Shown: positions 1 through 8,207, numbered from the stretch's first letter. The stretch is 16,083 bases of DNA from an uncultured Bacteroidales bacterium (GCA_937901225.1 CALCGX010000097.1:1-16083); one strand, 5' to 3'. The notes: generated from the sequence alone by a model not told the origin. Translations and numbers: made by a program.

Positions 1-385
1 CGGCCGCAGCAGCCTCCAGACCCTTGCCGTCGCCGAACAGGGGAATCAACTTACCGCAGTCGGGACACTTGACGCTGCTCATATTCTCCACAAAGCCCAG
101 CACGGGGATATTCAGCATATCCGCCATCTTATGCGCCTTGTGCTCAAATTCCGCGAACATCGTCTGACGGAAAACCGTCGTGCGGAAATGCTCAATAATA
201 ACCTCTACGCGCTGTGCAATATTCGTTTCGTGTAATTCAACAAAACGCGCGATTTGACGTTTTGCTTCCACCGTTTTACAGCGCGGATCTTCTTCAATCT
301 CTTTGTTGATTTTATAAAAAGTTTGATACTCCGTAAAGTTTTGTAAAACGTCTAAAATAAACCCTTCTTCAATAGCTTGTTTCAC
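1..385 (-). other. In-frame mosaic of HsdR-, PepF- and Mrp-like fragments (probable assembly chimera)
   Basis: Continuing the NagB-like frame downward, three further families are recognisable. Bases ~379-182 encode text typical of the type I restriction R subunit HsdR (QAIEEGFILDVLQNF, then KRQIARFVELHETNIAQRVE). Bases ~193-119 encode a stretch typical of M3 oligoendopeptidase F (FRQTMFAEFEHK). Bases ~139-1 encode the Mrp/ApbC P-loop scaffold protein (NIPVLGFVENMSS, a CPDCGK zinc-binding-like pair, LFGDG). Each changeover falls in a short peptide plausible in both neighbours: KQAIEEG, EHFRT and HKAHKMA. Codons become GC-rich toward base 1 (ccc, gtg, ctg, ggc) compared with the AT-leaning NagB part. 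In-frame joins at shared words are what a short-k de Bruijn assembler produces when it walks between genes at common k-mers. The Mrp and HsdR calls are firm; the short PepF call is weaker. A genuine recombinant gene is possible but unlikely. Confidence 0.65.
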
Positions 386-1120
386 GATGCTAGCTTTGTG
401 TTGACCAAAGGCAAGAAAAATCACCTCTTTAGCTTGGAGAATCGTATCAATACCCAAGGTGATTGCACAGGTAGGCACTTGTGTTGCGTGGCCGAACAAT
501 GACTTAGCGTCCATGCGAGAGTTACCGTCCATGATCACAAGGCGAGTAGATGAGTTAGGTTGTGTACCTGGCTCATTTACAGCGATATTACCGCATTGAC
601 CAATACCCAATACTTGGATGTCAATGCCGCCTGCTTCAACGATAGCTTTCTCGTACTCTTCGCAGAAAGTGAATACAGTCTCCTTTGGAAGGTCACCAGG
701 GAAGGTGTGTACGTTCTCTGGGAGAATGTCCACTTGATCGAGCAATTGGCTCTTGATTTGACCCATGCTACCCAATGAAGCGTCAGCCAATGGATAGAAC
801 TCGTAAGATCCGAACACCACTACGTTTTTGAAGCTCAAACCTTCTTCTTTGTGAAGGCGAACGAGCTCTACAAATAAGTCACGCATAGAACGACCAGAAG
901 CCAATGACAATACGGTTTTTTGGCCGTTTGCTTCGCGACGTGCGATCAAAGTGGCAATACGTGCAGCTACAGCAGCAATGCCCTCTTGTGGTTTCTCTAC
1001 GATAGTAGTGTTTACGTGCTCCATGCGGGTAACGCGTGATTGCTCGTAAGCGTCCGCTGGGCGGTACAATTTCTCTTCAATTTTGCTGAGAGAAATCATT
1101 TGACTAAGATTATTTCTCAT
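1..1120 (-). CDS. NagB-like (glucosamine-6-phosphate deaminase family) protein, 3' end replaced by foreign sequence and running off the window
   Basis: The frame starts at the ATG complementary to 1118-1120 and stays open to base 1 (373 codons). Residues 1-~250 resemble the N-terminal NagB-type domain of the long Bacteroidales proteins annotated as glucosamine-6-phosphate deaminase. In the family, canonical NagB turns glucosamine-6-phosphate into fructose-6-phosphate and ammonia in the cytoplasm, and the long Bacteroidales form carries a C-terminal LmbE/PIG-L-like deacetylase domain. Visible motifs are LSLASGRS (71-78, sugar-phosphate loop position), SYEFYPL (105-111) and GIGQCGNIAVNEPG (172-185). 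Relative to E. coli NagB, Asp72 aligns with Tyr106, Asp141 with Cys176 and His143 with Asn178; only Glu148 (Glu183) is kept, so deaminase activity is doubtful. After about residue 247 the protein stops resembling NagB (see the mosaic entry), and the expected deacetylase domain is not seen. It is transcribed divergently from the murK-murQ operon, which suits amino-sugar catabolism. Confidence 0.8.
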   Translation of the reverse strand, partial: MRNNLSQMISLSKIEEKLYRPADAYEQSRVTRMEHVNTTIVEKPQEGIAAVAARIATLIARREANGQKTVLSLASGRSMRDLFVELVRLHKEEGLSFKNVVVFGSYEFYPLADASLGSMGQIKSQLLDQVDILPENVHTFPGDLPKETVFTFCEEYEKAIVEAGGIDIQVLGIGQCGNIAVNEPGTQPNSSTRLVIMDGNSRMDAKSLFGHATQVPTCAITLGIDTILQAKEVIFLAFGQHKASIVKQAIEEGFILDVLQNFTEYQTFYKINKEIEEDPRCKTVEAKRQIARFVELHETNIAQRVEVIIEHFRTTVFRQTMFAEFEHKAHKMADMLNIPVLGFVENMSSVKCPDCGKLIPLFGDGKGLEAAAA

Positions 1121-1147
1121 AATTTTTTATATTGTTGTATTCTCTTT

Positions 1148-1171
1148 ACTCCTAAACTCCTAAACTCCTAA
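1148..1171 (-). repeat. Three perfect 8-bp tandem repeats in the nagB-like leader
   Basis: The plus strand reads ACTCCTAA three times in a row. On the minus-strand transcript this is TTAGGAGT x3, lying 28-51 bases before the nagB-like ATG, so it presents three AGGAG sequences that resemble Shine-Dalgarno cores but are too far from the start to act in the usual way. The role is unknown; it may simply be replication slippage in a leader. Confidence 0.6.
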
Positions 1172-1210
1172 ACCCCAAAAACGACCCACTAATCCATACT
1201 AAATCGCTTG

Positions 1211-1242
1211 CAAAGTTACATCTATTTTTCAAATTATGCAAA
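1211..1242 (-). promoter_or_regulatory. Bacteroidota-type promoter for the nagB-like gene
   Basis: On the minus strand a TTTG -33 element (complement of 1239-1242) is followed after 20 bases by TAACTTTG (complement of 1211-1218), matching the TAnnTTTG -7 consensus of the Bacteroidota primary sigma factor. The inferred transcript would start near 1203, giving a leader of roughly 80 bases. Confidence 0.6.
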
Positions 1243-1250
1243 CGGTTGCA
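1237..1250. promoter_or_regulatory. LacI-family-like operator palindrome over the nagB-like promoter
   Basis: TGCAAACGGTTGCA is a 14-bp palindrome about a central CG, with one mismatched pair next to the centre. This is the general form of LacI/PurR-family operators. It overlaps the minus-strand -33 element, so a bound repressor would block that promoter. No regulator gene lies in the window. Confidence 0.45.
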
Positions 1251-1295
1251 AAAAAAAAGTGAAATAATTTATTTTTATATGTTTTACAACATAAA

Positions 1296-1364
1296 AGACG
1301 CTATACCTCTTGCGCGTGTGAAAAAAAATATGTACCTTTGCGAGCTATTTGATGTATAGCGTCT
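1296..1364. repeat. Perfect 10-bp inverted repeat flanking the murK promoter
   Basis: AGACGCTATA at 1296-1305 and its exact reverse complement TATAGCGTCT at 1355-1364 bracket the plus-strand promoter, with 49 bases between the arms. Because transcription should begin near 1347, only the second arm would be in the RNA, so a DNA-level role (two half-sites for a regulator, or a loop) is more likely than an RNA hairpin. Confidence 0.6.
1309..1340 (+). promoter_or_regulatory. Bacteroidota-type promoter for the murK-murQ-susCD operon
   Basis: TACCTTTG at 1333-1340 matches the TAnnTTTG -7 consensus. A partial -33 element, CTTG at 1309-1312, lies 20 bases upstream. Transcription would start around 1347, giving a leader of about 57 bases before the murK ATG. 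The position inside the inverted repeat supports regulated use. Confidence 0.55.
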
Positions 1365-1403
1365 AAAACGGACTAAATAACAACTTAAATAAATTCAAAA
1401 ATT

Positions 1404-2261
1404 ATGATTTTAATTGCAGATTCAGGCTCAACCAAGACCCATTGGTGCTTAATGGCGGCTAATGGTCATTGCAGCGAGTATTTTACAGATGGTATCAATC
1501 CTTTTCAACAAACATCTGACGCTATCAAGAATAGCATCAACAACCAATTGTTGCCTAAGATGGCTAGTGAGATGTGGGCAGGTAAGATTACTGGTGTGTA
1601 TTTTTATGGTGCTGGTTGCACTCCAGAGAAGATCCCTGTGGTGGTGTATGCGTTGGAGGATATCTTCAAGGGTGCTAAGATTGAGGTTTACTCTGATATG
1701 GTAGGTGCTGCTTGTGGTTTGTTGGGTGAGGAGACTGGTGTGGCTTGTATTTTGGGTACAGGTGCTAACTCTTGTCTTTGGAGCGGTAAGGAGATTGAGA
1801 AGAATGTGCCTGCTCTAGGTTTTATCCTCGGTGACGAAGGTAGTGGCGCAGTGTTGGGCAAACGCCTTGTAGCGGACCTGTTAAAGAACCAATTGAGCGA
1901 CGAACTTAAAGAGAAATTCTTGACTCAATATGGCATTACAGCTGCTGATATTATTGAGAATGTATATCGCAAACCTTTCCCTAATCGCTATTTGGCTTCG
2001 CTCAGCAAGTTCTGCTCTGAGAATATGGACAATCCATTGATCGCTAAATTGGTGTATGATCACTTTGATTACTTTGCTAAGCGTATTTTGCCTCAATATC
2101 CTGCGCTTCCTGTAGGTTTTATTGGCTCAATCGCTTACTATTACCAAGATGTACTCAAACAAGTATTGGCTGACAATGGTTTCCAAGTGGGTAAGATTCT
2201 TCAAGGTCCTATGGAGGGCTTGAAGGAGTACCACAAGAAAGATGTAGTTCCTACAATGTAA
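1404..2261 (+). CDS. murK: BadF/BadG-family N-acetylmuramate / N-acetylglucosamine kinase
   Basis: The 285-residue product is a cytoplasmic ASKHA-fold sugar kinase of the BadF/BadG/BcrA/BcrD family, the family that holds Clostridium and Tannerella MurK. Visible elements are the phosphate-1 loop DSGSTKT (6-12), SDMVGAA with the likely catalytic Asp98, the phosphate-2 loop LGTGANS (117-123), GFILGDEGSGAVLG (139-152) and the adenosine-side motif GFIGSIA (about 238-244). Length is normal for the family. The ATG is preceded by an A/T-rich leader typical of the phylum. It is the first gene after the promoter, 35 bases before murQ. A kinase next to an etherase points to phosphorylation of MurNAc at O6, giving the MurQ substrate; Tannerella forsythia carries a comparable murK-murQ pair. 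The sequence alone does not separate MurNAc-specific from GlcNAc-preferring members, so the symbol rests on context. Confidence 0.85.
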   Translation: MILIADSGSTKTHWCLMAANGHCSEYFTDGINPFQQTSDAIKNSINNQLLPKMASEMWAGKITGVYFYGAGCTPEKIPVVVYALEDIFKGAKIEVYSDMVGAACGLLGEETGVACILGTGANSCLWSGKEIEKNVPALGFILGDEGSGAVLGKRLVADLLKNQLSDELKEKFLTQYGITAADIIENVYRKPFPNRYLASLSKFCSENMDNPLIAKLVYDHFDYFAKRILPQYPALPVGFIGSIAYYYQDVLKQVLADNGFQVGKILQGPMEGLKEYHKKDVVPTM

Positions 2262-2296
2262 TTACAAAATTCATAATTTAAAATTCATCATTAATT

Positions 2297-3115
2297 ATGG
2301 CTTTTACAAAAGTTACAGAACAAAGTTCATTGCATGATAATCTTGACCAAAAGTCTGTTGGTCAGTTGCTCGTGGAGATGAATGAGGAAGATCAAAAGGT
2401 GGCTTTAGCTGTCAAGGAGTGTATTCCTCAAATCGAGAAACTCGTGGAGGGAATCGTTGAACGTATGAAACAAGGCGGTCGTATCTTCTATATGGGTGCT
2501 GGTACTAGTGGTCGTCTTGGTGTGTTGGATGCTAGTGAGATTCCTCCTACATTCGGTATGCCACCATCATTCGTGATTGGTCTTATCGCAGGTGGTGATC
2601 ACGCGTTGCGTAACCCTGTTGAGAATGCTGAGGATGATCCAGAGAAGTCTTGGAAAGAGTTACTTGAGCATGATATTACTCCGCTTGATACTGTGGTGGG
2701 CATTGCTGCTTCTGGTACTACTCCTTATGTAATAGGCGCGCTCGAGCGCGCACGCGAGTTCGGTTGTTTAACCGCCTCTGTGTCTTGTAATCCAGGTTCG
2801 CCTGTGGGTCAAGTAGCGGAGATTGCTATTGAGCCTTTGGTAGGTCCTGAGTTTGTGACTGGTTCTACTCGTCTCAAATCGGGTACGGCGCAAAAACTCG
2901 TTTGCAATATGATTACTACTATCACGATGATTAAGATGGGTCGTGTGAAGGGTAATAAGATGGTTAATATGCAACTCTCTAACAAGAAGTTGGTTGATCG
3001 TGGTACGCGCATGCTTGTTGAGGAGTTGGGCCTTGAGTATGATAAGGCAAAGGACCTCTTGCTCTTGCATGGTAGCGTGAAGAAAGCGATGGATGCTTAT
3101 CGTGAGAATAAATAA
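2297..3115 (+). CDS. murQ: N-acetylmuramic acid 6-phosphate etherase
   Basis: MurQ cleaves the D-lactyl ether of MurNAc-6-phosphate, giving GlcNAc-6-phosphate and D-lactate in the cytoplasm, the committed step of MurNAc recovery. The 272-residue product has the SIS-domain signature GAGTSGRLGVLDASE (68-82 region) with the conserved Glu81 that matches the catalytic Glu of E. coli MurQ. A second acidic stretch VENAEDD (108-114) holds the other conserved acid position. GIAASGTTPYV and TGSTRLKSGTAQK, both hallmarks of the family, follow. It is slightly shorter than E. coli MurQ (about 298) but all core motifs are present. It sits between the kinase and the susC-like gene. MurQ has no role outside MurNAc metabolism, so it is the strongest clue to the substrate of the whole locus. 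Confidence 0.95.
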   Translation: MAFTKVTEQSSLHDNLDQKSVGQLLVEMNEEDQKVALAVKECIPQIEKLVEGIVERMKQGGRIFYMGAGTSGRLGVLDASEIPPTFGMPPSFVIGLIAGGDHALRNPVENAEDDPEKSWKELLEHDITPLDTVVGIAASGTTPYVIGALERAREFGCLTASVSCNPGSPVGQVAEIAIEPLVGPEFVTGSTRLKSGTAQKLVCNMITTITMIKMGRVKGNKMVNMQLSNKKLVDRGTRMLVEELGLEYDKAKDLLLLHGSVKKAMDAYRENK

Positions 3116-3146
3116 CGAAAAACAATATTTATAATATCTGATATTT

Positions 3147-6100
3147 ATGAAGAAAATACTCTTTGTTCTGACCTGTTTGATGGTTTCTGTTGCTACTATG
3201 GCAAGCATAACCGTGACAGGTACAGTGATTTCAGCAGAGGACGGACTTCCTGTAATTGGTGCATCCGTTCTGGAGAAAGGAACATCAAATGGTACGATTA
3301 CCGACTTTGATGGTATGTATGAACTGACAGTGGCAGATAATGCTGTGTTGGTGTATAGTTATGTGGGTTTAACCTCGCAAGAGTTAAAGGTTTCTGGCTC
3401 GGTGATGAATGTCACTCTCAAGGGTGATGCCATCGCGATGGAGGAAGTCGTGGTGACTGCGATGGGTGTGGTTCAAGAGAAAAAACGCTTGAACTTCGCT
3501 GTGCAAAACATCGGTGGTGATGCGCTTACTGAGAACAAGAGTGCTAACTTTGTTAACTCACTCCAAGGAAAGATTGCCGGCGTGTCTGTAACCAATGCTG
3601 GTGGTTCCCCTAACTCTGGTAGCCAAATTATTATTCGTGGTATATCTTCTGTGAATAATAGCCAAAGCAACGAACCTTTGTTCATTCTTGATGGTGTAGC
3701 CATTTCTGGTGGTGGTTCTACTGCTGCGGATATCAACCCTAACGATATTGAGAATATTACCGTATTGAAGGGTGCTGCTGCTGCTGCTTTGTATGGTCAA
3801 GATGCTGCCAATGGTGTCATCATGATTACTACCAAACAAGGTGAAAAGGGTAAGATTAAAGTGCAAGCTAATGGTAGTTGGCAATGGGATCAAGCGGTAC
3901 GTTTGCCACAACTCCAACAAACTTATGGTCCTGGTGCACAAGGTTTCTACAAGGATAAGACTTCTGGCGGTTGGGGACCTACCTTAGGATCAAATGATGT
4001 TATCTATGATAATATTGGCAATTTCTTTAGAACAGGTTTCTATCACAAATATGATTTCTCTGTAAATGGTGGTAGCGAGAAGTTCCAAGCATATGCTTCT
4101 GCTAACTATTCTAAAGCGGATGGTATTATCCCAGAGGATTACAAGACTCGTTTTGGTGCCCTTATCAAGGCTTCTTTCACTCCTGCTGAATGGGTGACTT
4201 TCCAAATGGGTATCAATATTACGGATACCAAGTCACGCTCTACTAGTGGTGTTAGCAGCGTATATGGTTGGCCAATCAATAATGATATTACTGATTATAA
4301 GCATGAGAATGGCTTGCCTTCACACCGCTATTGGAGTGATACGGAGAAGACAGGTTCTCCTCAAAGTCCGCTTTTTAGTATTTATGAAGATGATGGCGTC
4401 GCTAAGAAAACACGTAATGTAATCAACGGTACTGTGACACTTAAGCCTATCAAGAACTTGCAAATCGTAGGTCGAGTAAGCTATGATGTTAGCCACTCTT
4501 CTTCTGATAGTTATTCTGTTCCACGTTGGGACGATAGCAATGTGGTGCCTTCGGTGAAAGCTCCTCAAGGTGACCGTCCTGCTGATTATTATACGCAACC
4601 TGCTGGTACTTATGCAGATTGGGATAAGTATGATGAATATGTCACTTGGCTTACCTCTACTTCTGCAGATCAAGTGTTCCCATTATTAGGTCTTACTGGT
4701 GGTTATATGCACCCAGACAATTATATCCTAACTAGCGATGATATTACCAATATGAGCAAATCTGCTTTGGGTTCATACTCCGCTTCTTCTAGCCGTAGCC
4801 AACTCTTTACTGCAGGTGCTAATATCAGCTATAAGATCGAGTTACCTAAAGAGTTCTCTATTGATTTGATGGCTGGTACCGAACTCAAGATGTCACAAGG
4901 TTTCTCTATGTCGAACTATGGTTGTGATTTTATTGTTCCTGGTACTTATAGTTTGTCCAATACTAACCGTGAGTGGATGGAACTTTCAGATCGTACATCT
5001 GGTCACTCTATTCGTCGTCGTTTTGGTTACTTCGGTGAAATCCGTGCTGATTACAAAGGCTTAGCATCGCTCTCTGTTACAGGGCGTTGGGACTGGTCTT
5101 CCACAATCAACAACAACCCATTCTTCTATCCTTCTGTTACGGGTGGTATCATACTTTCTGAGTTGATTCCTGGCTTGAACGAAACGAAGAACAACTGGTT
5201 CTCTTATTGGAAGATTCGTGGTAACTATGCGGTTGTAGGTAAGGATGCGCCTGCTTTCCTCTATGACCGTCGATTCAAACAATTTGGTACTTATCCTGAT
5301 GGTGGTTATGGTATTGATCCTACTATGTCATCTGCATCTATGGACCTTGCACCTGAAATGTCTTATTCTTGGGAGGTTGGAACAGATATCAAGTTCTTTG
5401 ATAACAGGACACGTCTCGACTTGGCTTACTATTCCACTCGCGTGGACAACCAAATCGTAACTGTGCGCGTATCTCCATCTTCTGGCTATATCCTTCAAAC
5501 TCGTAATGAGGGTGAGATTCGTAACCATGGTGTAGAATTTACTTTAGAACAAGATATTCTTAAACGCAAAAACCTCACTTGGACACTTGGTCTTAACTTT
5601 GGTCTCAACCGTGGTACTGTAGTGGGCCTTCCTGAAGATGTGCACGAAATCACAGGTCCTCAATATGGTGATGTATTTACTTCTGCTTACCTCGGTGGTT
5701 CTACTACCGCGCTCACAGGTAAAGATTACCAACGCAATGCTGCAGGTCAAGTGATTGTGGATGAGAATGGTTTTCCTAAGATTAACCCTAATAAGAACGA
5801 ACTCATTGGTAACCGTGAGGCGAAGTTTCAAGCAGGTTTGAATAGTACGATGAATATCTATGGCGTACAATTCTCATTCCTCTTTGATGGTCGCTATGGT
5901 GGTGATGTACTCAATGTTACTGGCCGTAACCTCATTTCTAGCGGTAACCATAACATCCTTGAGAAATATCGTGGACGTCAAGTGGTATTTAATGGTGTAA
6001 CAGAGCATACAGATGCAACTGGCAATGTTTATTACGAGCCAAACACTAAGCCTATTACACTCAACCAAACCAATATTATCAACTATTTCTACAATGTATC

Positions 6101-6371
6101 TACTAACTTTATTGAGGATGGTTCTTACCTCCGACTCAGTTATGTGACATTGGGTTATGATTTTGCTAAGTTGATGAAGAATCAAAATGTATTGAAAGGT
6201 CTTAAACTTAACTTTACATGTAACAACGTATTTGTCTTAACTAAATATACTGGTTCGGACCCTGTCTGCAACGCATCTACAGGTCAAGGTGGTACTGGTT
6301 CTGCAGGTATTGATAATAGTCCTATCCCAAGTATACGTAGTTACAACATTAGCCTTTCGGCTTCTTTCTAA
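3147..6371 (+). CDS. SusC/RagA-like TonB-dependent outer-membrane transporter
   Basis: The 1074-residue product is the outer-membrane channel half of a SusCD importer. A signal peptide (about 1-20, MASITV region) leads into a carboxypeptidase-regulatory-like domain (about 22-95), then a TonB box region (MEEVVVTAMG, 98-107), a plug domain (about 113-235) with the SusC-typical stretches GKIAGVSV, IIIRG, PLFILDGV and LKGAAAAALYG, and a long beta-barrel ending in SLSASF with a C-terminal Phe as expected for barrel assembly. There is no extra N-terminal STN domain, so it is not wired to an anti-sigma factor. Length is normal. It lies 31 bases after murQ and 21 before the susD-like gene. The cargo cannot be read from the sequence; co-transcription with murK-murQ suggests MurNAc-containing glycan or muropeptide fragments. 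Confidence 0.95.
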   Translation: MKKILFVLTCLMVSVATMASITVTGTVISAEDGLPVIGASVLEKGTSNGTITDFDGMYELTVADNAVLVYSYVGLTSQELKVSGSVMNVTLKGDAIAMEEVVVTAMGVVQEKKRLNFAVQNIGGDALTENKSANFVNSLQGKIAGVSVTNAGGSPNSGSQIIIRGISSVNNSQSNEPLFILDGVAISGGGSTAADINPNDIENITVLKGAAAAALYGQDAANGVIMITTKQGEKGKIKVQANGSWQWDQAVRLPQLQQTYGPGAQGFYKDKTSGGWGPTLGSNDVIYDNIGNFFRTGFYHKYDFSVNGGSEKFQAYASANYSKADGIIPEDYKTRFGALIKASFTPAEWVTFQMGINITDTKSRSTSGVSSVYGWPINNDITDYKHENGLPSHRYWSDTEKTGSPQSPLFSIYEDDGVAKKTRNVINGTVTLKPIKNLQIVGRVSYDVSHSSSDSYSVPRWDDSNVVPSVKAPQGDRPADYYTQPAGTYADWDKYDEYVTWLTSTSADQVFPLLGLTGGYMHPDNYILTSDDITNMSKSALGSYSASSSRSQLFTAGANISYKIELPKEFSIDLMAGTELKMSQGFSMSNYGCDFIVPGTYSLSNTNREWMELSDRTSGHSIRRRFGYFGEIRADYKGLASLSVTGRWDWSSTINNNPFFYPSVTGGIILSELIPGLNETKNNWFSYWKIRGNYAVVGKDAPAFLYDRRFKQFGTYPDGGYGIDPTMSSASMDLAPEMSYSWEVGTDIKFFDNRTRLDLAYYSTRVDNQIVTVRVSPSSGYILQTRNEGEIRNHGVEFTLEQDILKRKNLTWTLGLNFGLNRGTVVGLPEDVHEITGPQYGDVFTSAYLGGSTTALTGKDYQRNAAGQVIVDENGFPKINPNKNELIGNREAKFQAGLNSTMNIYGVQFSFLFDGRYGGDVLNVTGRNLISSGNHNILEKYRGRQVVFNGVTEHTDATGNVYYEPNTKPITLNQTNIINYFYNVSTNFIEDGSYLRLSYVTLGYDFAKLMKNQNVLKGLKLNFTCNNVFVLTKYTGSDPVCNASTGQGGTGSAGIDNSPIPSIRSYNISLSASF

Positions 6372-6392
6372 CCCTATAATATATTAAGGAAT

Positions 6393-8207
6393 ATGAAAAA
6401 GTTATTTATTATACCTGCTCTTATTGGAGCGATGCTCTTTACAAGTTGTGAAGATTTCTTGGATATAAACTATACCCAAGACTCTCCTATTTCCACCTCA
6501 GTGGATCAAGTGTTGCCTGTAGCCACTTTCTATGCTTCGCAAATATGTTACGATCATGCAGAATATGGCGTATATATGTGTCAAGCACTTACTACACTTG
6601 GTAAGGCCCAAACAGGTTCTTACCCATATAGCCAAGGTTGGGAGTTTCTTGGTGTGAACCGTCACCCAATGTGGCGTCGTCACTATTATGATCTTGGTGC
6701 CAACATCCAAAAGATGAACGAATTAGCAGAAGATAAAGGACAATACAATGCTATTCTCATTGGTCGTACCGTGATGCTTATGTCCACCATGCTTACTACC
6801 GATGCGTTTGGTGATATGCCTCGCTCACAAGTATATCAAAGTAGTTCACCTCGTTATGATACTCAAGCAGAAGTGTATGAGTGGATGCATACAGAGGTAG
6901 ATGAGTTGCTCAAGTTATATAAAGACCCAGCATGGGTTAACGCATCTACCAATTTGCTGATTAGTGATAAGATGGATCGTATTTATGGTGGTGATATGGC
7001 TAAGTGGGAAGGTCTTTGTAAAGCACTCAAGGCACGTCTTTGGTTGCGCAAATTGCCTAACTGGGAGAATACACCTGCCGTTTGCAACGAGATCATTCGT
7101 CTAGTGGACGATGCACTTGCTTCTTTCGCGGAACCACGATATTACTATCCTGGTGGTGTGACTGAGTCTAACTGCCCTTGGGGACCTCTCAAACCTATTA
7201 TCAACTCTTGGGAGAGTCGTGCTAATCGTTTGGATCAATCAGTTCCTACTACATTCTTTATGCACGGACTATTAGGTAGTATCGATGGTACATACAACCG
7301 TACCCGTGGTTACGCGCTTGACCCACGTGCTGCTCGTATGATTGAGCCACGAGGCGAAAAAGCATTGTGGCACCTTGAGAGTAATATCGGTGTTGGCGAT
7401 ATTGATCGCAATGGTGAAACTGATGCTATCTCCGCTTTCCCAGACTTGCTCTGCCAAAGCCGTGGTAGCAACCCTTATACCCAAAATACGGGCTATATTC
7501 CTTTGATTACGGTAGAGGAGTTGATGTTCATCAAGGCGGAAGCACAAATGTGGGCTGGTGATCGTGCGGGTGCTTATGAGACAACTAAAGCAGCTACAAT
7601 TGAGAGTATGGCTCGCTTTGGTATCAAAGAGGCAAATTTGGAAGGCGATGCGCTCAACCAATATAACCGTTTTTGGGAAATCAAGTTGCCAGGTGCTGCT
7701 ACCTTCACACTTGCTGATCTCATGCAACAAAAGTATATAGCCATGTATCTCCAACCAGAGCAGTGGACTGATATGCGTCGCTACAATTATAGCTCATCGC
7801 AAAATGGTATTAAGTACGTTGTTTCAGGTCAATCTCCAGTAGCTGTGTACGATGTGAAGAATGTGCATAATGGTAAAGTGGCAATGTTTGCGAAAGATGC
7901 AGAGAACTTCAAGTTGGAGTATGTGTTGCGCCGTCCTTACAACCTCTACGAAGCTTATTGGGCAACTGCAGAGGATTATGGTGTGAATGCTACATTGTCT
8001 CCTAATGCATGGGTAAATCGACTCAATGCAGATACTGAGACCGAAACCAAGTATAATAAGAAAGAGTTGGACCGTATGGGGTACTATACTACCAATGCAG
8101 CAGGGGAAAAGATCTTGGATTATCGTATCCTCAAGAAACGTCTCATTTGGGCAAAAAAGAACCCTAATGTGGTTCAATGCGCTGATGAGCAGATAGAATG
8201 GATGTAA
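6393..8207 (+). CDS. SusD/RagB-like surface glycan-capture lipoprotein
   Basis: This 604-residue protein is the lipid-anchored lid that partners the SusC-like channel. The lipoprotein signal MKKLFIIPALIGAMLFTSC ends at Cys19, followed by acidic residues (EDFLD) that resemble the Bacteroidota surface-export signal. The mature start DFLDINYTQDSP is typical of the SusD-like family often listed as SusD-like 2, with the TPR-like helical body indicated by RTVMLMSTMLTTDAFGDMP and KALKARLWLR and by VEELMFIKAEAQMWAGD later on. Length is at the upper normal range. An AAGGAAT stretch just before the ATG is purine-rich. The order and the 21-base gap after susC are standard. Ligand specificity is inferred from the operon only. 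Confidence 0.93.
   Translation: MKKLFIIPALIGAMLFTSCEDFLDINYTQDSPISTSVDQVLPVATFYASQICYDHAEYGVYMCQALTTLGKAQTGSYPYSQGWEFLGVNRHPMWRRHYYDLGANIQKMNELAEDKGQYNAILIGRTVMLMSTMLTTDAFGDMPRSQVYQSSSPRYDTQAEVYEWMHTEVDELLKLYKDPAWVNASTNLLISDKMDRIYGGDMAKWEGLCKALKARLWLRKLPNWENTPAVCNEIIRLVDDALASFAEPRYYYPGGVTESNCPWGPLKPIINSWESRANRLDQSVPTTFFMHGLLGSIDGTYNRTRGYALDPRAARMIEPRGEKALWHLESNIGVGDIDRNGETDAISAFPDLLCQSRGSNPYTQNTGYIPLITVEELMFIKAEAQMWAGDRAGAYETTKAATIESMARFGIKEANLEGDALNQYNRFWEIKLPGAATFTLADLMQQKYIAMYLQPEQWTDMRRYNYSSSQNGIKYVVSGQSPVAVYDVKNVHNGKVAMFAKDAENFKLEYVLRRPYNLYEAYWATAEDYGVNATLSPNAWVNRLNADTETETKYNKKELDRMGYYTTNAAGEKILDYRILKKRLIWAKKNPNVVQCADEQIEWM

Noticed and set aside
560..778. 72-codon plus-strand frame
   Set aside because: It is antisense to the NagB-like coding region with its family motifs and shows no features of its own.
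1..1120. A natural NagB-HsdR-PepF-Mrp fusion protein
   Set aside because: The segments are partial, lack complete domains, and meet at shared short words; an assembly chimera explains this better, though only reads can settle it.
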